The notes beneath the pieces were generated by a model, which was given only the letters and a program-made list of their open reading frames with translations, did not search any database and was not told where the DNA came from. DNA of 64,000 nt. It comes from Tigriopus japonicus. Lineage: Eukaryota > Arthropoda > Copepoda > Harpacticoida > Harpacticidae. Position 1 is the stretch's first letter, and each line of letters starts with the position of its first letter. The stretch is taken from positions 733,049 to 797,048 of the forward strand of contig CM021319.1 in the NCBI GenBank assembly GCA_010645155.1, given 5' to 3'. The position numbers were made by a program, and so were the translations under genes. Positions 11,502-24,800 of this stretch are shown one piece after another.

Positions 11502-12801
11502 CTTTAGCACTTTTTTGCCACTTAATGGAGAGGCGCACTTAGTAGAGATAAAGAAATACACTTGTAATTAATTGGTTCACGTACAGTGTTCCTTTTTAGG
11601 GAAGTTCACTCATTGGGTACTTAATTTATTGGACTAAAAGGACAATGTTGGTAAATGTGAGCATTACTATCATCACTCTTAAAGTTATTATTATATCAAG
11701 AGACTTTATGGACTGAATGTAATACACCTTGGTAGGAGGCAAAAGTATTCTTTCATTCAGCTTTGCTTATTTGCTATCTGGGTAACTTATTCTTGAAACT
11801 TTGACACACTCATACCATCTGTTCAATCTGGCTCAATGTTTTTGTTCGGCAAGCCTGGGGTTCTCCTCCGAGCTTGTTTTGGACTCTTGTTGGGCGTGTG
11901 TAGTATTTTGATAGTGGAAGTGTAGTAAAAGTTGTAGTAGTTTCGGAGCGTGGTCACACACATACACACACAGAGAGCGAGTCCGCATGTACACGAGCGA
12001 GCACTCAGTACACTAACTAACACGCTCAGCATGACCATGCCTGCTTTCAATCCCGAGCTCGATCAGACAGACGAACCGCTCGACTCGCTCAGACGAGCCG
12101 TCATCATCACCAACACCATAATCATCATCATGGTTGGCTATTCATGGAAGAAGCATGGAAGCCTCAGCTCTCAGGTTTGGCCGTGAAATCGACCACAACA
12201 CGAGACAAAGACCTTCGCACGCGTTCCATCTCAAACCATGGAAGAGAAGAGGGCCAGGAAGCCTGTTATGGCCTTCTCTGGCGCTTCAATTGGCAAGCCT
12301 GAGCTCTTCCATGCCGACTACACGCCAAAAAATCGGGCGGCAGACACAAGAGATTGGCCTCGCTCTGCTGTCTGTCAGTCCTTGCTAAAACAAGGTCTTT
12401 GTCAGCCACCGAACTTTATAGCAAAGGTTGTGTCCTGTGTCACAGTGGCCTTATCAACTTGACAAGGGGAAGTTGCATCCAAACCAAGATGTTCAACTGA
12501 GGGTCAAAGTGGGCATTAGGGTAGCTGAGCGATTCGCCAACTAGAGCACTAGTAATTCTAGCACGGCAAACAAAGTAGAGAGAGGTACATTGATTCACTG
12601 CTGACTTCACAGTCTGCACGGCGTCTTTGTTCGAACTAATCATCATCAGAACGGCTGATGGTGAATGTACTCGGATAATACTTTTTGTTTGACTCTTGAC
12701 AAACGTGTTGACAATTAAGGCATCGAGTGTTAACCGTTCATCGCTGACTGGTTCTTTGGGGTGATTGGATTGAGTGACTTTGGGTATCGATTGAGATAAA
12801 T

Positions 12802-15800
12802 ATGAGCTTGCATTACGTGACCCGGAAACTCAAAACCCAAAGCTTGTCCGAAGGATCCAACGACAGTGGGCACAATGATCATGAAAAGGTAGGTTGAAAT
12901 AAGCATAATGATTTAGATCCAATCTTAAAAGTGGTTTAAAAACGTCGAAATAGTTCTTGTCAATAGTTGAGGGCTGTAGGGAGTAAAAGAGCATGGTGAA
13001 ATTCGCTCGAATAGGGTGTACTTCATTCTGCTCCATTATAATACTTTTAATATCCCCCAATAACGTTGAAAATCAATTATGGAAGAGCCTTGAATCTGGA
13101 GTGGATTGTTTCATTTTGAATTAATGGTATTGAATTTGACATAACATCACAACCGTATCATGGAAAGCGATAGTAATATCATTACAGACGCTAAATAATC
13201 TCTCTTAAAGGGAAATTGAATTTTTAAACAAGAGGTTACTTGTGTTTTGGAGAGAATGACAAACACTTTTGTTCGACGATTTTCCTGGTTGCAGTACGAT
13301 CCACTTCATGCACTACATCCCATAAACGCATTCTGCTAAAAAATGCGACATGCATCTGTTTCTGGGACTTAACCCCAAGTTCCCAGATTCAATTCCACAC
13401 AGCACTCATAAAACCCTATAAACTGAAATACCCACTGTACTAGGTAGTAGGGACTCAACTCATGGTGTCCCCCTGAAGTCGTTGGATCTTGAACTAGATT
13501 AGTTTTCAGCCAGGTCTCATTTGGACCACATTTGAAAATGAAAAATGGAAAAGGAACTTGATTGCATTTTCATATGAATGCACACACATTAACCCAGGAC
13601 TGAAAAAACGCTTGTGAGTTGTTCAATTCATACGTTTATGCCACATACAGTACATCTCCACTAACAAACTGGCTTCATTCACGGTCTTCCCATGGAGCAT
13701 TCAGTCGTGCTTGGCTAACTACGTTAATGTGGTACGGTGAAAGAAGGAGCCCTTCAACATTAACTCCCACAAACCCATTGGCCTTCTTCGATCCCAGTAA
13801 ATTCTTCCTCCGTCTTCGAGGCTCTCGTCAACAGGGAATAATGTGTACCGTATACTGTATATACTACTACTACTTTGTGTATACTGTGAGTGTAAGAGGC
13901 TCTTTTCGTGGTGGTCCCTTCGCTTGAATGGTTGAGAACTTGAGAGCGAAGACGATGGAGAACAACAGAGTCTCTCTAGTCTCTCGCACTCAAAGACATG
14001 CAATTCTACTTAAGGCACCCCAAATATAGACTACAACTTCGATGTGGCATTTCCATTGCAAGAACGAACGACGGGAATGGGGAGTCAGAGAAAGACATAC
14101 TACTGTACGTAGTACACACACACGAGGAAAGGAAGTTTCGGACGATTTGTCGATCGCCCTCTTGTGGAACTTTCTGAAAGACGTCTTGATTTCCATTCGA
14201 AAGACTTTTAAGGGCAAATTTCTTAGTCGCTTTCGATCGTAGAATTTTACATTTTGAACACAACACCAAGTTTCAAAACTTCGAGAGATTTGCTCGGGTT
14301 TAAATGTAAAGTCTAACGTACATCTGGAAGGAGAGCAAATCGATTTTGAAACTACACATTGCTTCTTTTTCGGCTTCTGGAATGTCTCTGCGGATGAAAC
14401 ATGGGAGAGGAAATAGCCAGTCTAAAAGATTGCATGTGGGTGGCGATATTTGACCTTTCCAAATGCGAAATGAAATTGATCGGGAAAGAGCTTTCAACCA
14501 GAGATGCATGCATCCACAATGTCCTCAATATCAATCAGCCTTTCGACACTGAAACCTAGATACATCGCTAGCTTTTTATTGATTCAAAGGAGACATGTCT
14601 TTTCCTAATATGTTAAGAGGGCATGTCAAGATCCGATGAACTCTAATAATACACAATGCTCCTAAAGTGACTATCATTTGTAACATTCATCATTTATCCG
14701 GTGTCAAAAAAGAGATGGTGGGAATATTTTACTCGTTCTATGAATGGTTATGGCGATTATTTCACGAAAATAATAAACGAGGTTGCTTTCCACAAATTAT
14801 TTTGGGGGAAGTTTTCCTCTCTGAGGTTGTCAAAGAAACTGGATCAATCGATAAATTGGGGTTAAGTGATGTAGAGCCCAACAAGGAAAATCAGTGGCAA
14901 TATTGGATGAAGAAGTATACGCATCAGTTTTAGCGGAATTGATTGGCCGTAAAAAAAGTGAGCAAAGCAATATGTTTGGAAAAAAGAACACCCTTTTGAA
15001 CGATAAAAGATTGATGAGTCATTTGGAGAGTTATCAAAAGATGTTTTCCAAATGAACAGGATGGTAATGAACAGGATGGTTGAAACTGACATGTTAATCC
15101 TCGATTAAACCTTTCTTGGTGCCAAGATCATTGAAATGACCACAATTAACCCTGCAAAAATGTCATCTTTTACGCGCTGATCAGCGCATCTTGTCAAATT
15201 GAAACAAAGTTGCCAGCTAGTGGTGTGAGTATCAATGCAACCCTTCCGCAAAAGTTCAGGATCTTTCCTTGCTGTTTGATTTCTTTGTTGTGGTATTATG
15301 TTATCAAAATCGAATATTTTCGAGGAATTTTATTGTGAAGAAGATGTAAAACGTTTCCCTAAAAATTGGCATTACGAATAACTGTCTGGCAACTATGTTT
15401 CAATTTGACCACAAGAGGCGCTGATCAGCACGTAAAAGCTGACATTTTTAGTAGGGTTAACTGACTTGTTTTTATTTTCTATCAAGGTCAATCATTCGGC
15501 TCAAAGTTTTTTCAGCAGTATTTGGAAATATTCTTGTTTAATTTCTTTTCAATGTCCATTCTCAAGTAAATAGGATGTCGTAAAAAACATTTCAAAATGT
15601 CTCTAGAAATGCAAAAACACAATATGCAAAGCGGTTTTTTTTCGATTTGGTCGGACCTTTGTTTCTTGTGGGGCCAAAAGATACGAAATATGCTTTAAAA
15701 ACATTTTTATCACTCTCTGTTCTTGAAATAAAAGGCAAAGCACGTAAGTTTTTTAAGTCATTGATTTTAGTAACTGTAACAAATTCAAGATATTTTGTTA

Positions 15801-18800
15801 GCAATGAATCAAAACTGGTCAGTCGAACCAGACACATCAAGTATCATTAGAAAAAGGATTGAAATTCCAGTTTTTGGTGAATGAGGAAAAATATAGCAAA
15901 ATGTATTTACACGTGCTGTGAATGCTGCCAATACGAAAAAACTAGCTTCCACGCCGCTATTGAAGAATTAACATTCGAATAACCAAAACCGCCATCCTTG
16001 CCTTTCTACAAAACATATCGGATACGTACTTTGGTAGTACGTTTCTAACACTTCTTAAAAAACAAACGTTTTCGGTAATGTATGCTAAGCTATTAGCTCT
16101 TTAGGGAGTCTTCTTTGTTAGTTTTGGCCATCAACTTTTTCAAAAACGCGATATGAAAGGAAATTTCCAATATTGAGCGACAGCTCTAGAGTACGGTTGG
16201 TGAATCATCTTCTTGTCTCAAAACCGTTCTTTCAAAGAACGCGTCTTTTCCATGCGTCTAAATGACGATATCTGAATGGATTCGTTCTCTTTCATTTCAG
16301 TCCTCGACAAACGACGCTGATGATTCCGGAACCGAGTCCGATGAAGATATGGACAAAAAAGATGCCTCTTCAAATGGTAAGCCTATTTTTAGTCGAATTA
16401 TTGTAAGGAGCAATCCATTTAGTATAATAATTTTTCGGGGGATTCTTTTCTCTAAAAAAGTGTATAAATTCAACGAACTTCGTTTGTTATGGGCAATACA
16501 TTTTGCCACTAATGATCAAACGGAATGGGATATACTCAGCCTTTTTCAAGGTAATATGATTCCAATTTGGAACTGAGTATGGGAGAAACCAATGAGGAGA
16601 CTTTGTACTGCAAACTTTATTGGTATATTGGCTTATTTAAGAACCCGTGAAATTTGAACGAGGCCACCGATGACATTTTTTTTTTAGAAATAAATGCAAT
16701 GTTTTCCTCTGGAAATAAGAGTGCGTGTATTGAAAAGATCAGCGCTCTTTGCTAGAGCTGTGCTTCAATTTACGCTTCGTTTGATTGAGGCTAAAATTAA
16801 CGCTCTCACAATACTCAGTACATAATCTTACACAAAATGAATGAGGCTGCCCTCTTCTGGTGTGTTTTACCAGAAGAGGGCTAGCTCATTCGCATTGTGC
16901 TCTATTCTGTACTAAACATTGAGAGGGCATAAATTCTGCCTCCGACGTTCAAATGAGTTAAAATTAGTAGTATGGATTCTTTAAAGTCTGTAGTTATTGC
17001 GCATAGTATGTAATTCACGTAAAGGTAAAATTATTTGCCTTATTGAGCCAGACAAAATTTTCTAGACCCTAGCAGTCTATAATTATTCAAGTGTCCATAC
17101 ATACAATAAATCTCGATTGAAGTCATAACATAACATTAATGTCATTTGACTGACTTCTGACTTGATGGTCATATGAATAATTCCTGACCCAGGTGAATCA
17201 TTTCATCTACCTAAGTCCTATTTAAATGGCTCGACCAGTCTCCAAGAACTCAAATTTATTCCCAATGTTGGCTAGCTAGTTCCACAGAAAAGGTAACCAT
17301 GCATGTATTGCGTTTTTTAAGCTAGTATGAAGCTCAAAAGACAAATGTTTTTTGCCAATTTCCAAGGGGCAAAAGAGAAAATGGAATACAAAAAGAAAGG
17401 AGTACACACGTGCCAAGACTTAAAAATTCAGCAAACAAGGAAATGGAACTAGCACATCACAAAATAACACGTGGTACATACAGCTACTGCAAATATTTGC
17501 AACGCCAAATAACGCCCAAAACATTAGTTGAAGCTTACTTTTTCCGTACACACTAATCAAACGCTATATAGTGCACCAATTCTAATGCCCTCCATTGCAA
17601 AGGCCTGAAGAGCAAACCTATCGATTTTTAGATTTTCTAGAAATTGAAAGAAATATCAAAGTTTGAATGAAATCTTTGGCTTTCCGCTTTCTTCTTGAGC
17701 CTGGCAAGAATTAAAGACTCTTGAATACATAACATTCAACAGTGTAACTTTGCTCGAGTTTGAAAGTCTACGTTTACCAATTTGAACATTCAAACTTTGA
17801 AGCGTGCAAAGCTATGAAGGCTGAATGGGTGGAAAGCTTCCAAACTCGGGCTTATTTTTCTTTGCCTCAAAACCAAGTAGCGGCTTATTGTTTCCAAGGA
17901 TACACATGAACAACAGGCACTTCAATGTAGTACGTTCTTTCTTTGAGGGAAGGCTTTGTTTAACAAGACTTTGCAATTGACTCAAGCAGGTTCATTTCCA
18001 AATGCGCGCCGTAATAATGTCACGCCTAGATGGGGAAATTCTCCTTTGGATGGAACGAGACTTGATAGCCGAAAGAGCTTCTAGTATTTCGCCTGAGAGC
18101 TTGTCATCAGGGATTTGCCAGACTCAATTTTGAGGCGGGTGAAAACTTAATTTCGCCACTGAATATGAAATTCTGGGCAAGAAAAACATAACTTCCCTGA
18201 CATCAAGATATTTCATTTGGAAGAGACCTGAAAATGAGTGTGAAACACTGAAGGAAGGCAAGTGAAGGAGAGTAGCTCCTCGGGTTTTATTGGGCATTCA
18301 TTATTCCTGCCCTAGAATTCTAATTTCTTCCTCCTTTTTTAAATTCATCCTCGACTTGAGCTCAATTTTGCTTGCCGGGAATCACGTGCTCAAAGGTAAT
18401 TTGAGATGGTCTATTTCAGGCCCATCTGGCTTTTACCCACAGTTTTATATTACTAGAGGTGGAAGTGAATCCAACTTTTTGATAATGTGGTTTATTTGAA
18501 TTGATATTTAGTGAGCACAACTTCTAGTCTACTTCCACATAGCTCTAAACCATGTATATTCAGTGGGTAAATAAAATATGAATGAGAAATTTTGTAGAAT
18601 TAGAAGCCTTTAAAAAAAAAAAAAGAAGATTGGAAGGGCTCTGAAAAAAGACCCGTTACCATAATTCATATTTAATAAAAATTTTATTGAGAAACAATGT
18701 TTTGATTACAATGACCAAACGAGTTCAAGATCAAAAAGATCTGGAGCACTATATTTTGAATTCTGAAATGAAAATGAGTGATCGACAAGATGCTTTGGTT

Positions 18801-21800
18801 CGCTCGAAAAAATGAGCGAGTGCTGCCAAAAATTTGCAAACCAATATTTCCGTATATTGTCTGACTTTGTTTAAGAAAGTGCCGTTCGTTCACCCATTGA
18901 ATTTTCTGCCATATTTTGACGGAAAATTTGAAAAAAAACTTGGTTAACGAGAACTTGAATTGTCTTAAATTCAAAGTTTTGTTTTGGCCTCAAAAATGTG
19001 TGATTACAAAGCGTCTATTTTCCTCAAAGAAGAAAACTCTGATTCTCAAACCCGGTTCTTAGCTCTTTCCACGTAATACTTCCCACATCATCTCGATTAA
19101 CGTACAATTAACTGACGTATAGTATGAATTGATTGTACAAAGAAAAAATAACGAGGTATTAGTGAGTCATTTCCCACGAAATAAGCCGATTTATGTGTTT
19201 CGACACTAGTAAAATAATACCCATCACCCAAAAACGAGAAAATTGTTAAATGAACCGCAAAAGAAAACATACTTATGAAATCAACCAGACTTACATTGAA
19301 TTCAATCAAGCTTAATTACCCTTTTTATGATTTCTAATAAACATGAATAGACATTCATTCGAATTTGCCGTCTACCCAAAAATTACAACTCGACCACATG
19401 ATTCAGAACGAGCCTTTTCAACAATCAAAACCTCATTGTTCCATTCTTGTTCTTGTGGCACATCCACGAATGTCTTTTTCTAGAGTGTTTTCCCAACTTT
19501 CGTCGGACGAATCAAGTGGAGGGCTCCTTGATGCGACATTTTATCGCTTACACATCTCCAAGTTAAGTTCGACCAACCAAGCGAGGTCTATTCTCTAAGA
19601 TGGTTGGGCCAACCCAACGATGCTTGCTTGCCAGCAAAAGTTGATTCTTTTTGCTCATGTTTGTGTGTACTACAACGAGCGAGCGAAAGTAACTTCTCGT
19701 TGGGCGAGAGACGGACGACATAGTTTCCTTCCGACTTGCTAGCTAGTATTTGCTTTTCTTTTGCATCACTGCCATCTCAATATCTAGTTGAGTCCACCAA
19801 CCAACCTCGTTGAAGATGAGCATAAACTATGTAAAGCTCATAGTTTGTTTGCGCACTGTCGCATACAACTTCTTGGCATCCATGCCATCGTCCATCAGAG
19901 AGCTCGAGAAACAAAAGGTATCCATCCGGCTACCAACTCGTCTTCAGCATCGGTAGGATGCATTAAAAATAAGCAAGACCCAGTGCACGCCCACTTGCTA
20001 TTCGGCTCCACCTCATAAATTGCGAACCCTTAACTGGGAAAGTTTATGCCTTCCATCCACATGCAACGGTCCCTTTTGACCTTCAAATCTGGCTCAAGCT
20101 CCAGTTTCCGATGAATCTTTGGCTCTGTTCCGTCAACAAGCATAAAATAAATCGTTTGATGCAGAATTAATATATTTAATGGGGAAACGTGCCTTTGGGT
20201 TTTCACAAGCAAAACGTCTGTTTTCTCATGAATTATGTTGATTTTATCGGGCTATTTTTAGCCATTCGTTCTTGGGAACATTGACGAGAATTTTCAAAAT
20301 GCAAAATTGTTATAATACAATCCGAGCTTGAAAGGCTGTTTCCTTACATGTGCAATATATTATAGAATTACAGGTTTAATATTGACCAAGAGAGGGCTGA
20401 TTCCAAATCAAAAACTTCTAACAATTGAATTTTCTTCACGTACTATTTCATTCCCCGTATGAAAAGCAAAAAAAAATCGCTTTTTACATAAAAGTTTGAA
20501 AAAAAAAATTAATCGAATTAAAGTTAAAGCAGGAAAGTACAATAAGTTTTGGGGGCCTTAAATATCTTTCCCTATTAATGAATTTATAGATTATGTATGT
20601 TACAAATCAGCCATATGAAAACCCGAGAGGAAATATCCTCTGTCATACTAAACTAGTTATTCTGAAGTGTTCCAAAATGAACAGATTCGTGCCTGAACAT
20701 GAGTGGAACATAGTTTATGCTTGTGTTCCATGGGTGGTTCCATGATAAATGTGCGCCAGAGAATCATCCATGCATTGAGAGCAGGAAGGTCTCGCATATC
20801 AGATCCCAAGGGTGTTGTCAGTGCAATTCTACATTTCGAGGCACACACACACAAGAGTGCATTCGCTTCTGTCTGAAAAATAGGAAACTTTCGTCTACGA
20901 GAAGACTCAGATGACTCTTTTGAGCCGGTACCAACCCAATGTTTTGAGACAACGGGGGCCACCAAATGTGAAGGTCTGACCCTTGGGAGCACCTCTAGGT
21001 TGTTCCAGTCAGTTTTGACACAAACTCCGAGGAATGTCAGATGGTGGCTTGTTTAAACTTAGGGGAAATCAGACGGACTCTCGCCACACTTTTGAAGACA
21101 ATGGGGGTAATGAGGTTTTACTCAGTTTCGTTCTATTCTTTGATGAGACCCCCCAAGACCATTAAAAATCAGCATGAGACTTTTAATGGAACACTCCGAA
21201 TGTGTTCCACCACAGTTCTGGATTTCAACCTTGTTCCCAGAGTCATTTTAGTTCCATCCCAAAACATAAAAAGGGATTTACATCCAATAAAGTGTCGCCA
21301 TAAACCACAAAGCCTCTCTCCAAATAATGTTGTTTTTGTCCTCCAAAGAACCTTGATGGTCTCAAAAGCAGACAAGTCTGCCTATTGATTTGATATTATA
21401 CATGAAATGCTCTTTTTAGTTTTTACTACAGGAGACAAAACAGGTGGGGTCTAACGAAATTAGAGTGTAACAATATGAGAAATGACGTATGTATTTGACA
21501 GGAGATGATCCATTTATGTTTTTCGTACCATCTTAATCTTCGTGTACCCTTCCAACAAACTCGGAGATCACGAAATCATTATTTTAAAAAAGGTTAATTG
21601 GAACAACAAGTCTACGAGAAAATCATTTTATAACCAAATGAGATTCATAAAGAGGGTCGCATTAAGAGATGAAATGTGTTGCTTTGAAAACTAGGACTTA
21701 ATCATCTTCAGTCTCACAGACATTCAGACGATCTTTCCCAGGTTGTAAAAAGTGATTAGGAACTTGGAACCGTCTTGAAAGCTAGAGGATTTCCTGGGTC

Positions 21801-24800
21801 TAATCCCCGATTTAATCGCTTCTCATCGGATCACACGCAAAGGATGCCTCCAGGTTTGACATCCAAGATCCTTTTACTAGATACATCACTTGATTTGGCT
21901 CCAAAGTAGGCTCAAAAGCAATGGAACACAAATCTTGTGCCAGTCATTTGATTATCCCATCTTGATCTCAGATGTCCGACCTTGGGTAACTGTGCCAAGA
22001 AATGGATGGCAAGCGTAATAGGTTAGGAACCAGAAGGGGGCTATATTGTCAAAAAAACTCGCTACACACACCTTTTTCCAGAGACCTTCAAACCCAAGAT
22101 GTTATGTTCTAGGTACCCCACCAATGGCTCTAACTATATCTAAACCTGACAAAGATGAATCAACCAGGAAAGAGGGCCAGGAAAGTGAAGCTGGAACCCA
22201 TCTGAGAGATTCAGGAGCTCTCTGTGATGACAACTACTCTTCAGAGGAAGAACTCAAGGAGATCAATGGGGCTGAGAAGAAGAAGACTTACGTTGATCCC
22301 GTGATTCCCATCATCACCAAGTGTGCCAGTGCCCAAAGTGTGACCATTCCGACTACGGCAGAGAAACGAAAATGGTCGGCCGTGTCGAGTGGAGAGGTGA
22401 GTGTATTCAAAGATGTCCCACGTGGAACGTAAAGCGACTCAATTGAAAGCTCCGTTTCGATTTCTTTGGCGCATGCACTTCACCTTCCTTGTCTAGATGC
22501 ACTTCTCATCCCTGTCTCAACTTTTGGAAGAACTGATGTTTATCAGGGTTGGTTAGGTCTGATGAAAAAGAAACATCAGGGTTCATACTTTTTTGTTCCA
22601 GCCCGGTTTACTGGGTGGCAATCGTGCCAGTTCCAATGGAAGTTCGGGCGATGAAGAGGTCTTTGCGTATCTGGCTCCCTCTCCCTCGGGATCCTCTCTT
22701 TCGAGTGATCGTGGTCCAAGTCTGACTGGTGACACGCCTACCCCGGTTCAATTCTGCGCTTCGCCTCCCATCGGAGTCTATCGTCCCAATTGGCACCATG
22801 ATTCGGGTGGTGGAGGTGGAGGAAAAGGCAGTGCCAAAGGTTCCTCATCATCCTCATCTCGCTCACCTCCTCCGAAACTCTTTCACATGTCCAGTCAGGA
22901 TCACACTCATGGACCAGGGGTGGAACTGAGGGATTCTGGCCAAGCCTTAAAGCCCAAAGGTACTACAGAAGAAGGCTGGGTAGCTTGAAAAATGATTATT
23001 GCGTACTTTTATGTTTTAGAACGAGCCTCTTAAGACCTACATGAGGGTGCCTCTATTTTTTATAATGTAACCTTGAGCTCGTACCATTGAAAAGTAATGA
23101 GACTACAATTGTACACAAGGGACGATTGTTGGTTGGTTTAGAAACAGATATGTCTGAGACAAAACTAGACAAAGACGCGTAAATCGTGTTGCAAATTGAA
23201 GCAGTAAACGGTAACGACGAATTTTCTCTGGAGATCGTCAACTTGAACGTCAGGTGCCGGAAATTCCATCTCACATTAGTCATCAGTGGTGTTGAACCAA
23301 ACTTTTCCTTGAAACCAGCAAAAGGGTGACAGTGAGTCATGCCATGACTCACCCCAACTTAAAACACGCTTCACTTCCTACTAAATGCGGCAGGGGGGGC
23401 GGGGGGCAATAATATTGAGAAACAATGAAGTTCTACTTTATTCTCTATTCGCAGAGGTCAACCCCAAAGGAAATTATCCTCGGCCAAGCTCGGCCTCGGA
23501 GCTTCTCAGTAGCCTCTCGTTCTCATCCCAGAGGTTGAATGGGCCCCATTGCCACCCATTGGAATTTGACCGGACTCTGTTCGCTCCTTCTCCAGGACAA
23601 TGCAGCTCGACCCAAGACGAAGAAATCCGACTTCGATTCTCCGGAAACGGAAATGAGACCTTCCACGGTCGATATCAGCCCCCGTCGCCCCACAAACGCC
23701 ATCGATCGCGAACGCCCCGACCTCAACATTTGCAGAGACCTTGTCTGGACTTTGAGAAGATGCAGCAGGTCAGTCAGTTAACGGAATGGGTTTGGGTAGT
23801 GTTTTCCGTTGGGGTCCGATGTAACTGTCTTGCCAAAAGGCGGGAGATCCATTAGGAGATGGGTCTATTGCAGCCTAATGATTGCACGAGCAGATGTCTG
23901 GAATGAGGGGGGTGCGTCTCGTTTCTTGTCCAATATCCTACACTGCTCAATTCGAACCGAGCCAGGGGCAATTCCAATATCGGACATATTTTGCATTGCG
24001 AAACATAAATATCCTACTTGGAGCGAGATGGTGTGGTACCAACTACTACTACTGCTATCTTTGAACCACGTGTCGGAGGGTCCATGTGGCCCTTGGCTGA
24101 TGCCATTTTCTGACAATGGGTGATTTGGGTGCAATTCAGAGTGTGTACCAGCCTGTTCCGATATCTTTTCCCATGGCTGAATTGTTAATTCAATGAATGG
24201 CCTTTGGTTTGCGATAAACTGATAATTCCTTGAAGAACACAAGAGGGGACCTTTTCTCTTTGATTGAGTTGGGCATTTGTGGATCTGAGTAAGTACGAGG
24301 GGTATCCAGACTTAAAGAAGACTGGGCTTGCAATTCGTTTAAATGTAAGAGTTTTGGATTTACGTAAAATATCGAAATGAAGATTTATCTTTTGTGAACA
24401 GGTGTTAATTTTCAAACTTTGTTGTTAAACAAACTTGTTGAAAGCTATGGTTTCATTTGATATGGCATGTTGGGTGACCCGTGACCCCTGTATATGTAAG
24501 GAATAAGCGTTAAGAGCGAACAACATGACAAAAATGATGTACCTTTAAAAGCCAAAACGTCTCGCATCGGAACTTACAATTTTTTCTCCACAAGTGTTCA
24601 CCTAATTTTGATATATGAGTATGAGCAGCATCTTTACCGTACAAAATATTGTATTTTGACTAATTTCTGGCTCTTGACTCCCATTTTTACAAATTGCAGG
24701 GGTCGCCCAATATACCCTGTTTAATTAAATCGTAACTTCGAACATATTTGTCTAACAACAAATTTACAAGATAACAAAAAATTATTATATAAAACAATGC

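Noticed and set aside
20657..20992. A 111-codon minus-strand frame
   Set aside because: It lies in intron 2 of the FAM53-like gene, has no recognised domain and carries low-complexity acacac sequence.
23539..23781. Alternative frame over FAM53-like exon 5
   Set aside because: Only the other frame joins in phase to exon 4 and contains RPCLDFEKM; this one is a shadow.
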